From Christensenella sp. UBA7588 (GTDB taxonomy: Bacteria; Bacillota; Clostridia; Christensenellales; CAG-917), in NCBI GenBank assembly GCA_002478945.1, contig DLKM01000028.1:38017-102016 (forward strand): 64,000 bases of DNA, given 5' to 3'. Of the stretch, positions 35,331 to 43,968 are shown piece after piece; the stretch's first letter is position 1, and each line of letters starts with the position of its first letter. The position numbers were made by a program, and so were the translations under genes. The notes under the pieces are model-generated. The model saw only the letters and a list, made by a program, of their open reading frames with translations. It searched no databases and was not told the DNA's origin.

Positions 35331-35762
35331 ATGCAAAGCAATATATCGGCGCATACGATTATGGCGCAAAACTATTTCAAATATAACCGAATGGAACAAA
35401 AGCCTTCGGTATCAAAGCAAATTTTGCTACTGATTTCGGGGCTTGCCATAGGCGTGGTTACGGGGCTGTTCGGCGCGGGCGGAGGTATGCTTACCGTGCC
35501 TGCTCTGACCTTTTTCGCAGGGCTTGACGAAAAGCATTCTCACGCGACGGCAATCGCGATTATCTTGCCGTTGTGTCTTATAAGTTGCATAGTGTACGCA
35601 GTTGGCGCAACGTTTGAAAACGGTGTGATTTTGCCCACCGTTATAGGCGTTACCGTAGGTGGCGCGCTCGGTGCGATTTTGCTCAAAAAGATGTCTAACG
35701 GAGCGATTTCGTTTGTGTTTTACGCGCTGATGTTGTTTGCGGGATTAAAAATGATTTTTTGA
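35331..35762 (+). CDS. TSUP-family transporter, N-terminal half
   Basis: A 143-residue membrane protein of the TauE/SafE (TSUP) family containing only one half of the usual 250-residue transporter: LISGLAIGVVTGLFGAGGGMLTVPAL, then three more membrane segments. The glycine-rich GLFGAGGGML loop is the family motif. Start is uncertain; ATG 35391 (MEQKPSV) would remove a 20-residue hydrophilic extension. A second half gene follows 68 bases later. Substrates of the family are sulfite, sulfonates or organic anions. Confidence 0.78.
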   Translation: MQSNISAHTIMAQNYFKYNRMEQKPSVSKQILLLISGLAIGVVTGLFGAGGGMLTVPALTFFAGLDEKHSHATAIAIILPLCLISCIVYAVGATFENGVILPTVIGVTVGGALGAILLKKMSNGAISFVFYALMLFAGLKMIF

Positions 35763-35830
35763 TAAAAACGGCAGTTTATCGTAAATTTTATATCGATAAA
35801 CATATACTTTTTGCAAAAATGAGGTAAATT

Positions 35831-36202
35831 ATGCAATTTTTGTATTTTGTTTTGGCAGGTATTGCGGGCGGCATTCTGGCAGGAATGGGAATGGGCGGAG
35901 GCACGCTCACGTTGCCCATTCTCGTCATAGGTTTGTCGGTGGGGCAACTCACGGCGCAATTCGCAAATCTCGTGGCGTTTTTGCCGTCGGGTTCGCTTGC
36001 TTTGAGCGTGCATATAAAAAACGGTCTCGTCGAGAAAAACAGCGTGCTTCGGTTGCTTTTTCCTGCCGTGGCGTCTTGCGCCGTCTGTTCGTTTTTCGCA
36101 ACGAAAATCGACGGGGAATTGCTCAAGAAACTGTTCGGAGGTTTTTTGGCTGCTATTGCGGTTGCGTCGCTTGCGGCAAAAGTCGTCGATAAAAAAAGTT
36201 GA
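35831..36202 (+). CDS. TSUP-family transporter, second half
   Basis: A 123-residue membrane protein of the TSUP family with the motif GGILAGMGMGGGTLTLPIL in the first segment and three further segments. With the preceding gene it reconstitutes the two inverted halves of a full transporter as separate polypeptides. TGAGGT precedes ATG 35831. Transport substrate unknown. Confidence 0.8.
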   Translation: MQFLYFVLAGIAGGILAGMGMGGGTLTLPILVIGLSVGQLTAQFANLVAFLPSGSLALSVHIKNGLVEKNSVLRLLFPAVASCAVCSFFATKIDGELLKKLFGGFLAAIAVASLAAKVVDKKS

Positions 36203-36290
36203 CGCTTTTTCGGATTGTTAAAAGCGACGATTCAGAGTAATTTTTACGAAAAAAAGATTAAAATTTGCGGTTTTTTCAAAAAAAGGGGTA

Positions 36291-36319
36291 TTTACATTGT
36301 ATAAAATCTAATGTATAAT
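36291..36319 (+). promoter_or_regulatory. rnf operon promoter
   Basis: TTTACA 36291-36296, 17-base spacer, TATAAT 36314-36319; AAAGGAA follows before ATG 36359. Confidence 0.75.
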
Positions 36320-36358
36320 TGTCTTAATCTTTATATTTAGTACGAAAGGAATGGTTTT

Positions 36359-37663
36359 ATGACTATCTCGCTGAGGACTTTTCGCAGAGGAATACATCCT
36401 CCTGCAAACAAATTTACGAAAGACTCTCCTCTTGAAGATTTTCCTATACCCGAAAAGTTGTTCGTACCGTTGTCTCAACACATCGGCGCGCCTGCAAACG
36501 CAGTCGTTCAGGTCGGAGACCACGTTGACGAAGGACAACTTATAGGCGAGGCAAACGGCTTTGTTTCGGCAAACGTTTATTCGCCCGTTTCAGGCACGGT
36601 CAAATCGTTCGTAACGTTGCCGACGGCAACGGGACAGGATGCCTTGCACGTCGAAATCGAAAACGATTTTCTTTACACATCGCAATCGCTCAAACCGCTC
36701 AAGGACCCGACCAAAGACGAGATTATCGCAAGGGTCAGAGAGGCAGGTATCGTTGGTATGGGCGGCGCGACTTTCCCAACGCACGTCAAGTTGTCTCCCA
36801 AAGACAAAGTGGACACTCTCATAATAAACGGCGCGGAATGCGAGCCTTATATCACTTGCGACTACCGTTTGTTTATGGAAAAGGCTCCTACGATTATCAA
36901 GGGCATCAAACTTTTGATGAAAGCGTTGGACGTTACGCACGCTTATATCGGCATCGAGTCCAACAAGATTTCGGCTATCAGATACCTTACGAGCCTCGTT
37001 CCGCAAGGCATCGACGTGATGAAGCTCAAGACGAAGTTTCCGCAGGGAGCGGAGAAACAACTCATTTATGCAATCACTCGCAGAGTTGTTCCTACGGGCG
37101 CGCTTCCGTCGAGCGTCGGATGCGTCGTATGCAACGCGCATACCGCCTATTCCGTGGCAAGAGCGGTTCTTTTCGGAGACCCTTGCTACAAGAGAGTTAT
37201 GACCGTTTCGGGCGGCGGTGTGGAAAACAGAGGCAATTTCTGGGTTCGCAACGGCACGCCGTATCAGTTCGTATACGACACTTGCAGAGGAGACAAGGAC
37301 GAGGACGTCACGAGAAAAGTCGTCAGCGGAGGTCCTATGATGGGCTTTGCGCAAGCTGATTTGAGAGCGTGTTGCTCAAAGGGTACTTCCTGCCTGCTGT
37401 TCCTTACCAAGAAAGAATTCAATACAAGTCCCACGACGCCGTGCATAAGTTGCGGCAAGTGCATAATCAACTGCCCGATGTCCCTCGTTCCGAGAGAAAT
37501 AGAAAGAGCGGTGGAAAAGAACGATTTCGAAGGCACTTTCAAGATGGGGGTTCTCAACTGTATGGAATGCGGAGCCTGCTCCTATTCCTGTCCTGCAAAG
37601 CGGCCGCTCGTTCAGGCGATGCGCCTTGCGAAAAAAGAAATAAAAACGAGGGGGATAAAATAA
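36359..37663 (+). CDS. rnfC: Rnf complex subunit C
   Basis: A 434-residue NADH-binding subunit of the ferredoxin:NAD oxidoreductase that pumps Na or H ions. The N-terminal GIHPPANK, the GLVGMGGATFPTHVK-like NADH/FMN region (GIVGMGGATFPTHVK) and two [4Fe-4S] motifs CISCGKCIINCP and CMECGACSYSCP are present. The long Ala/Lys-rich tail of proteobacterial RsxC is absent, as in Clostridia. First gene of rnfCDGEAB. Confidence 0.96.
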   Translation: MTISLRTFRRGIHPPANKFTKDSPLEDFPIPEKLFVPLSQHIGAPANAVVQVGDHVDEGQLIGEANGFVSANVYSPVSGTVKSFVTLPTATGQDALHVEIENDFLYTSQSLKPLKDPTKDEIIARVREAGIVGMGGATFPTHVKLSPKDKVDTLIINGAECEPYITCDYRLFMEKAPTIIKGIKLLMKALDVTHAYIGIESNKISAIRYLTSLVPQGIDVMKLKTKFPQGAEKQLIYAITRRVVPTGALPSSVGCVVCNAHTAYSVARAVLFGDPCYKRVMTVSGGGVENRGNFWVRNGTPYQFVYDTCRGDKDEDVTRKVVSGGPMMGFAQADLRACCSKGTSCLLFLTKKEFNTSPTTPCISCGKCIINCPMSLVPREIERAVEKNDFEGTFKMGVLNCMECGACSYSCPAKRPLVQAMRLAKKEIKTRGIK

Positions 37664-37664
37664 T

Positions 37665-38774
37665 ATGCCAAAGTATATAGTTTCGTCCTCTCCTCACATA
37701 TCCACGACGTTCACGACTCGCAAAATGATGCTCGACGTGATAATCGCACTTATTCCAGCAACTATCGCAAGCGTATTGTTGTACGGCTTCTATCCGCTGT
37801 TCCTTATGATACTTTGCGTCGGTTCTTGCGTATTTTCCGAGTGGCTTTTCAACCTCGTGTGCAAACGCTATCAAAGCGTAGGGGATTTGTCCGCAGTCGT
37901 TACGGGTATGATACTCGCTCTCAATCTTCCGCCCGTGGTACCGTTTTACGTTCCTATGGTGGGCGGCGCGTTTGCGATTATCATCGTAAAGATGCTTTTC
38001 GGCGGCATAGGCAAAAACTTCGCAAACCCTGCGATAACCGCTCGTATATTCCTGCTTTTGTGCTGGACAACGGTTATGACGTCTTACGTCGTGCCGATTG
38101 ACCTCAAAGACGGCTCAAATCTATTCGTCTATTTCAAACAAGCGGTAAACATCGACCTCAATTCCGTTGCGGGCATCACGAGCGCAACTCCGCTCGCTTA
38201 CGTCAAAGACGCAGTCAAAACGGGCGCAAATCCTGCCGATTTGCTCTCGGCAGGCAACATAACCGCTTTGGATATGTTCCTCGGCAGAATAGGCGGCAGC
38301 GCAGGCGAGGTAAGCACTTTGGCGGTGCTTATCGGAGGCATATATCTGCTCGTCCGCAGAGTTATCGACTGGCGTATTCCCGCGCTTTACATAGGTTCGC
38401 TCGTCGTGTTCACGTCGATTTTCTTTGCGAAAAGCGGTTGCGTCGGAGATTATATCTGGACGTATCTGCTCGGAGGCGGTTTCGCATTCGGCGCATTCTT
38501 TATGGCAACGGACTATGCGACGTCTCCAAAAACTTGTCTTGCGGTCGTCATTTACGGCGTGGGACTCGGTTTCTTGACGGTTATATTCCGCAAGTACGGC
38601 ACTATGAACGAGGGAGTGTCTTTTGCGATACTTCTTATGAACGTGCTTACGCCGTTGCTTGACAGAATTATCCCGAGAGCGTTTGGCGCACCCAAGAAAA
38701 ACAACTTTGCAAAAGCGAGCAAAAAACGCAAAAAAGACGAACGCGAAGCCGTGGTCGAAGGAGGCGCAAAATGA
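37665..38774 (+). CDS. rnfD: Rnf complex subunit D
   Basis: A 369-residue integral membrane subunit with a covalent flavin in other organisms. Opens with SSSPHISTTFTTRKMMLDVI; GDLSAVVTGMILALNLPP and the region SAGEVSTLAVLIGGIYLL are typical, and the flavin-attachment-like SATPLAYVK (TSATPLA) is kept. Ends with a short basic tail. The start is 1 base after the rnfC stop (ATAATATG), the end overlaps rnfG by 4 bases. Confidence 0.95.
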   Translation: MPKYIVSSSPHISTTFTTRKMMLDVIIALIPATIASVLLYGFYPLFLMILCVGSCVFSEWLFNLVCKRYQSVGDLSAVVTGMILALNLPPVVPFYVPMVGGAFAIIIVKMLFGGIGKNFANPAITARIFLLLCWTTVMTSYVVPIDLKDGSNLFVYFKQAVNIDLNSVAGITSATPLAYVKDAVKTGANPADLLSAGNITALDMFLGRIGGSAGEVSTLAVLIGGIYLLVRRVIDWRIPALYIGSLVVFTSIFFAKSGCVGDYIWTYLLGGGFAFGAFFMATDYATSPKTCLAVVIYGVGLGFLTVIFRKYGTMNEGVSFAILLMNVLTPLLDRIIPRAFGAPKKNNFAKASKKRKKDEREAVVEGGAK

Positions 38775-39565
38775 GCGATATTGAAGAAAGAACGCAATCT
38801 GTCGCAACCGAAAACGGCGCACCCGAAACCGAAAACGATACCGTTTCGTCCGTAAACGAAACAGCGGAAACGCAAATCGACACGGAAGTCGAAAAAGAAA
38901 GCGTACAAGCGTCCGAACAGAGCGAAAAACCGCAAACGGGAGATAACGGAGACGTTAAAAACGGCGGTAAAAAGAAATTTAAGCTCGGAACCGTGGCAAA
39001 ATGCACGCTTGTGCTTGTCGTAATCGCACTCGTAGCAGGCTTATTGCTCGGCGTGGTCAATATGGCGACGTACGTCGACCCCGACGCCGCGATTTCCGAA
39101 AAATGCGCAAAAACGTACGGAGTATCCGACGTTGCGAAGAACGACGACAGAGCGATAAATTACGATTCCAAAAATATCATCAAGTCCTGTTTCGAAGCCA
39201 AAGACGAACAAGGCAACGTCTTGGGATATTGCTATTACTCGGTCGGAAGCGGCGCGAAAGACGGAGAGATAGAGTTGCTCGTCTATATCGACGTAAACGG
39301 CGTTATAAAGGACGTCGAAGTATACAGTCAGGGCGAAACCGCGGGTTATTTCGACAAAGTCGAAAAAGCCAACAAACCCAAATACGTCGGACTCAACGTA
39401 AACCAACTCGATACTCTCGAGCTTATCCCGTCGGGGAGACAATCCCAAAAGGACGGAGAGATTTCGGCGGTCAGTCAGGCAACTTACACCTCCACGGGTT
39501 ATCATAACGCGATAGCCGTTGCGGTGTACGCATTCAGAGCGGCTGCAAAGGGGGAAACGAAATGA
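38771..39565 (+). CDS. rnfG: Rnf complex subunit G with long acidic N-terminal extension
   Basis: A 264-residue FMN-carrying subunit. One membrane segment at residues 76-98; the exported part has the flavinylation motif SQATYTS with T238 as expected FMN-linked threonine. The first 70 residues are a cytoplasmic Glu/Thr/Ser/Gln-rich extension that is absent from typical RnfG (about 200 residues). Overlaps rnfD and rnfE by 4 bases at each side, which implies tight coupling. Confidence 0.93.
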   Translation: MSDIEERTQSVATENGAPETENDTVSSVNETAETQIDTEVEKESVQASEQSEKPQTGDNGDVKNGGKKKFKLGTVAKCTLVLVVIALVAGLLLGVVNMATYVDPDAAISEKCAKTYGVSDVAKNDDRAINYDSKNIIKSCFEAKDEQGNVLGYCYYSVGSGAKDGEIELLVYIDVNGVIKDVEVYSQGETAGYFDKVEKANKPKYVGLNVNQLDTLELIPSGRQSQKDGEISAVSQATYTSTGYHNAIAVAVYAFRAAAKGETK

Positions 39566-40284
39566 AAAAGAATGCAAAACTTCAGATAGTTTCCAACGGT
39601 ATCTTTGCGCAGAACCCGACGTTTAGGCTCGTTCTCGGTATGTGTCCGACGCTTGCAATCACTACGAGTGCGTTTAACGGCTTGGGAATGGGACTTGCGG
39701 CAACGTTCATTTTGATTTGCTCCAACGCGTTGGTGTCGTTGTTGCGCAAATTCATACCCGACAAAGTGCGTATTCCCGCATACGTCCTCATCATCGCAAC
39801 GCTCGTTACGTTGCTCGAAATGATACTCAAAAAATTCGTGCCGACGTTGTACGACGCACTCGGAATATATTTGCCGCTTATCGTCGTCAACTGCATAATT
39901 CTTGCAAGGGCAGAGGCTTTTGCAAGCACCAACAAGGTCGGCGACAGCATTCTCGACGGTTTGGGAATGGGCCTCGGCTTTACGCTTGCGTTGACGTTGC
40001 TCGGCGTCGTAAGAGAGGTTATCGGCAACGGTACGATTTTTGCGGGAAGCCTCGGAAGCGTGCAGTTCAATCCGAATTTCGGAGTGTTGCAAAACTATTC
40101 GCTCAAGTTCTTCGTGATGCCTGCGGGCGGTTTCCTCACTCTCGGACTTGCTATGGCTTTGGTTAACGCATTGACCGATTACAGAGCGAAGAAGAAAAAA
40201 GAAGAAGCTCAAAAGCGTATAAAAGACGTCGAGGACGCAAAAACGGCTCTCGACGATAACAACGAAGGAACGGAGGTTGCGTAA
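39562..40284 (+). CDS. rnfE: Rnf complex subunit E
   Basis: A 240-residue membrane subunit with six hydrophobic segments. NGIFAQNPTFRLVLGMCPTLA and the ends of the half-helices carrying the cysteine that helps hold the membrane [2Fe-2S] cluster with RnfA are present. The hydrophilic tail (about 210-240) is Lys/Glu/Asp-rich. Its stop overlaps the rnfA start (TAATG). Confidence 0.95.
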   Translation: MKKNAKLQIVSNGIFAQNPTFRLVLGMCPTLAITTSAFNGLGMGLAATFILICSNALVSLLRKFIPDKVRIPAYVLIIATLVTLLEMILKKFVPTLYDALGIYLPLIVVNCIILARAEAFASTNKVGDSILDGLGMGLGFTLALTLLGVVREVIGNGTIFAGSLGSVQFNPNFGVLQNYSLKFFVMPAGGFLTLGLAMALVNALTDYRAKKKKEEAQKRIKDVEDAKTALDDNNEGTEVA

Positions 40285-40898
40285 TGGAATACTTTTTGCT
40301 TATAATCGGCGCAATGTTCGTAAACAACTTCGTGCTTAGCCAGTTTTTGGGATGCTGTCCGTTTTTGGGCGTTTCCAAAAAGGTGGACACCGCGCTCGGA
40401 ATGGGGCTTGCGGTTACGTTCGTAATGGGCGTTGCAAGCATCTTTACTTGGCTTATACAAAAAGCACTCGTCGCGCTCGGCGTGGAATATTTGCAAACTA
40501 TTGCGTTTATCCTCGTCATAGCCGCGCTCGTGCAACTTATAGAAATGGTTCTCAAAAAATATATGCCGTCGCTGTATAGCGCGCTCGGCGTATATCTTCC
40601 GCTTATCACGACCAACTGCGCGGTTTTGGGTGTTGCGATTCTCAACGTCGATTCCTACGGCGTCGCAAGCGGAATCAGTTTGTTGCAATCTTTCCTCAAC
40701 GGCGTTTTTAGCGGCGTGGGATTTATGATTGCGATATTGTTGCTTGCAGGTATAAGAGAAAAAATGGACAACGATTCCATTCCGAAGCCGTTCAGAGGCT
40801 TCCCGATTACACTTATCGCGGCAAGCATACTCAGTATGGCGTTTGTGGCTTTCGGCGGACTTATTTCGTCGTCGGGAGCAATAAATCCGTTTGCTTAA
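40284..40898 (+). CDS. rnfA: Rnf complex subunit A
   Basis: A 204-residue membrane subunit, homologous to RnfE in inverted topology. NNFVLSQFLGCCPFLGVSKK near the N-terminus contains the cluster cysteine, and VYLPLITTNCAVLGVA is typical. Standard length. rnfB follows with an AGGAGG at 40900-40905. Confidence 0.96.
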   Translation: MEYFLLIIGAMFVNNFVLSQFLGCCPFLGVSKKVDTALGMGLAVTFVMGVASIFTWLIQKALVALGVEYLQTIAFILVIAALVQLIEMVLKKYMPSLYSALGVYLPLITTNCAVLGVAILNVDSYGVASGISLLQSFLNGVFSGVGFMIAILLLAGIREKMDNDSIPKPFRGFPITLIAASILSMAFVAFGGLISSSGAINPFA

Positions 40899-40913
40899 GA
40901 GGAGGTGGTGCTT

Positions 40914-41768
40914 ATGTCGTATCTTTTGATTGCCGCCGACATCGAACCGATGACAATTCTCTGGTCGGTATTGGTGCTTCTCGTTTTGGCGGCGGTAGCG
41001 GGATTCGTTCTTGCGGTTTTGGGCAAAAAACTTGCCGTACACGAGGACGAACGCATCGGTCAGGTCAGAGAAAAACTTTCCGGTGCAAACTGCGGCGGAT
41101 GCGGTTATGCGGGGTGTGACGCCTTTGCAAAAGCAATCGTCGAAGGCACAGCCGACATCAACGCTTGCTCGGCTACGTCTGCGGAAAACAAAAAAGCCAT
41201 TGCCGAAATTATGGGCAAGAGCATAGACGCGCAGGAAACTATGATTGTCGTGGCTTGCCGAGGCGGTAACAACGCCGTGGACAAGTACGAATATATGGGC
41301 TACGGCAACTGCAAGAGTATGGAATTGCTCGGCGGCGGCAGGAAACAATGCAAATGGGGTTGCCTCGGTATGGGTAGTTGCGTGGACGCTTGCCCGTTCA
41401 GCGCAATGAAGATAGGCGACGAAGGCTACGCAAAGGTGCGCGAGGACAGATGCGTTGCGTGCGGAAGATGTATAAGTGCTTGCCCCAAAAAGCTCGTCAA
41501 ACGTATTCCTGCGGACGCTCGCTATTACGTTGCTTGCACCAACTGCCTCAGAGGCGCAAAAGACGTACACGCCGTTTGTTCGGTGGGCTGTCTCGGATGC
41601 GGACTTTGCTCCAAAGTTTGTCCGAAAGGGGCGATAACTATGGAAAACAATCTCGCGGTTATCGACTACACCAAGTGCGTAGGTTGCGGATTGTGCGCTC
41701 AAAAGTGTCCTGCGAAATGCATTTTGCCGACAGAGCGTAAACAGAAAACAAACGACGATAAGGAATAA
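40914..41768 (+). CDS. rnfB: Rnf complex subunit B
   Basis: A 284-residue ferredoxin-like subunit that accepts electrons from ferredoxin. One N-terminal membrane segment, then the four-cysteine motif CGGCGYAGCDAF (about residue 60), then ferredoxin-type clusters with several CxxCxxCxxxCP sets (CVACGRCISACP; CLGCGLCSKVCP; CVGCGLCAQKCP). The frame reaches back to GTG 40905, but that codon is inside the SD sequence; ATG 40914 is chosen. Last gene of the rnf operon. Confidence 0.95.
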   Translation: MSYLLIAADIEPMTILWSVLVLLVLAAVAGFVLAVLGKKLAVHEDERIGQVREKLSGANCGGCGYAGCDAFAKAIVEGTADINACSATSAENKKAIAEIMGKSIDAQETMIVVACRGGNNAVDKYEYMGYGNCKSMELLGGGRKQCKWGCLGMGSCVDACPFSAMKIGDEGYAKVREDRCVACGRCISACPKKLVKRIPADARYYVACTNCLRGAKDVHAVCSVGCLGCGLCSKVCPKGAITMENNLAVIDYTKCVGCGLCAQKCPAKCILPTERKQKTNDDKE

Positions 41769-41866
41769 TTCCTCTCGTCACAAATATATAAAAGGGAAAT
41801 TACTGAGAACAAATTATCGAAACAACGGTCCTAACGGACGCGGCGCAAGCCGTACAGGAGATTTAT

Positions 41867-43387
41867 ATGGAAAAAATAGCGATTATCGACATTGGCTCAA
41901 ATTCTGCAAGACTCGTGCTTGTCAACGTGCTTGACGGCGGTTATTTCGTCGTATTCGACGAGCTTAAGGAAACCGTCAGACTCGGTCAGGATATGGACTG
42001 GGACGGCTTTATCAAGCCTCAGCGCATTGCTCAAACGATAAAAACGCTAACGATGTTCCGTCGTCTTTGCGACGCAAACAAAGTCGATAAGATTTTTGCG
42101 TATGCAACGGCGGCTGTGAGACGTGCAAAGAATCAAAAGAGTTTTCTTGACGAAGTCGCAATGACTTGCGGTATAAAAATCAAAGTGCTGTCCCCAGAGG
42201 AGCAGGCAATGCTCGTGTATCAGGGCGTAATCAATTCTATGGACATTCCCAAAGGCTTGATTATGGAAATGGGCGGCGGTTCGACCAACCTCATTTATTA
42301 CAACAGGCGCAACCTCATTCATTTCGAGACGTTGCCGTTCGGCGCGGTCACGCTGACGGATTTGTTCAAAAACGACGATTCCGCTCCGCAAGAGCGCGCG
42401 AGAAAGATAGAAGAATTTATCGGGGAACAACTCGAAAAAATTCCTTGGCTCGACAGCGTTGAGCCGGATACCGCTTTCGTCGGAGTCGGCGGCAGTTTCC
42501 GCAATCTCGGCAGAATCAGCCGTATGATTAAAAAATATCCGTTCAATATGACTCACAATTACGAAGTGTCGATGAGCGAGTTTGAAAATATCTACAATAC
42601 GATAAAGAAACTCGACCTCAACAGCACAATGAAAATCAAGGGTTTGTCGAGCGGAAGGGCGGATATTTTCCCGAGTGCGCTTGCCGTTATGAAAGCCGTC
42701 GTTTCTCGCTTTACGTTCGATAAGATTACGATTAGCGGTTGCGGACTCAGAGAGGGCGCAATGTTCAGATATGCCGTGCCGGGCATCAACGAAAGACCGC
42801 TCAGCGACGTTCTCGGACATTCGCTTTACACGCAAATGAAGTATCACGACCTCAATATTGCGCACGCCGAACACGTTTACAACCTCTCAATACAACTTTT
42901 CAAGCAACTCAAGGTGCTTCACAAGATGCCCAGAGTGTATGTCAGAGTGCTTAAAATCGCCGCGCTTATGCACGACAGCGGTATGAGAATCAAGTTCTAC
43001 AACCATCAACTGCATTCTGCGTACATCATTCTCAACAGCAACCTTTACGGTGTGCCGCACAAAGACATAGTCGTGGCTGCGTTCGTTGCCGCAGGACACA
43101 GAAAAGCCGAGAACGCAAGAGACGAAATCGTCAAATACAAAGATATGCTTACGCCTGAGGACGTTGACGCAATCAAGAAACTCAGCGTGATTCTGCGCAT
43201 AGCGGAGAGCTTCGACCGCTCGCAAAGCGGAGTGGTAACGGGCATCAACTGCGACGTTCTCGGAGACAGCGTTATCGTCAAGACGGAATGCGAAAACGGA
43301 GGCGATTGCGCTCTCGAAGTCAAAGACGCAATGGGCGCGGCTCCCGATTTCAAGGCGGCGTACGGCAAGAATCTCGAGATTCTGTAA
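41867..43387 (+). CDS. Ppx/GppA-family exopolyphosphatase with HD domain
   Basis: A 506-residue protein: ASKHA-fold Ppx/GppA part (IIDIGSNSARLVL, MEMGGGSTNLIYY, then SSGRADIFPSALAVM) and a C-terminal HD-type region with MHDSGMRIKFYNHQLHS. It hydrolyses polyphosphate and/or pppGpp in the stringent response; which one cannot be told. CAGGAGAT precedes ATG 41867. Followed by maf after 5 bases. Confidence 0.9.
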   Translation: MEKIAIIDIGSNSARLVLVNVLDGGYFVVFDELKETVRLGQDMDWDGFIKPQRIAQTIKTLTMFRRLCDANKVDKIFAYATAAVRRAKNQKSFLDEVAMTCGIKIKVLSPEEQAMLVYQGVINSMDIPKGLIMEMGGGSTNLIYYNRRNLIHFETLPFGAVTLTDLFKNDDSAPQERARKIEEFIGEQLEKIPWLDSVEPDTAFVGVGGSFRNLGRISRMIKKYPFNMTHNYEVSMSEFENIYNTIKKLDLNSTMKIKGLSSGRADIFPSALAVMKAVVSRFTFDKITISGCGLREGAMFRYAVPGINERPLSDVLGHSLYTQMKYHDLNIAHAEHVYNLSIQLFKQLKVLHKMPRVYVRVLKIAALMHDSGMRIKFYNHQLHSAYIILNSNLYGVPHKDIVVAAFVAAGHRKAENARDEIVKYKDMLTPEDVDAIKKLSVILRIAESFDRSQSGVVTGINCDVLGDSVIVKTECENGGDCALEVKDAMGAAPDFKAAYGKNLEIL

Positions 43388-43392
43388 TAGAA

Positions 43393-43968
43393 ATGAGCGA
43401 ATTTTCAAAGACAGTCGTGCTTGCGTCCGCATCGCCGAGGCGCAAGGACATTCTGCACGATATGGGGCTTGATTTTCAAATCTTGCCTTCGAGCGTGGAC
43501 GAGAGCAAAATCAAGGCGATTTTGCCTTGCAATCTCGTTGTGCGACTTGCAAAAGCAAAAGCGGACGACGTTGCCGAGCGCACGCAGGACGTGAGCGTAA
43601 TCTCTGCGGATACAATCGTAGCGCGCGGAATGCGTGTGTATGGAAAGCCCAAAGACGAGCAGGACGCCGTGCGTATGATAAAAAGCCTCAACGGCAGATG
43701 GCATACGGTGTATACCGGTGTTTGCGTGAGGTGCAAGGATAAAGAAAAGACGTTTTTCGTGTCGTCCAAGGTCAAATTTAAGAATCTTACCCAAGACGAA
43801 ATAACCGCTTACGTCAGAGAGTGCAAGCCTCTTGACAAAGCCGGCGCATACGGAATACAAGACCACAGAATAGTTGAAAAATACAAGGGAAGTTACACAA
43901 ATATCGTGGGACTGCCCGAGGAAAAACTTGCCGAGATATTGAGGCAAGTCGGAGTTATCAATGGCTAA
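43393..43968 (+). CDS. maf: Maf-family nucleotide pyrophosphatase
   Basis: A 191-residue house-cleaning pyrophosphatase. Signatures: LASASPRRKDIL at residue 10, SADTIVARG with the catalytic aspartate, and YGIQD near residue 158. These proteins hydrolyse dTTP/UTP or modified nucleotides and Maf overproduction arrests septation in Bacillus. ATG 43393 starts after the ppx stop without a clear SD, so it is probably coupled. The 3' end overlaps mreB by 8 bases. Confidence 0.92.
   Translation: MSEFSKTVVLASASPRRKDILHDMGLDFQILPSSVDESKIKAILPCNLVVRLAKAKADDVAERTQDVSVISADTIVARGMRVYGKPKDEQDAVRMIKSLNGRWHTVYTGVCVRCKDKEKTFFVSSKVKFKNLTQDEITAYVRECKPLDKAGAYGIQDHRIVEKYKGSYTNIVGLPEEKLAEILRQVGVING

Noticed and set aside
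35331..36202. Frameshifted single TSUP gene
   Set aside because: The two halves have separate starts, a separate SD for the second, and a 68-base AT-rich gap, as in known half-size pairs.
40209..41702. 497-codon antisense frame over rnfA and rnfB
   Set aside because: Shadow of conserved genes; His/Arg/Ser-rich product with no motif.
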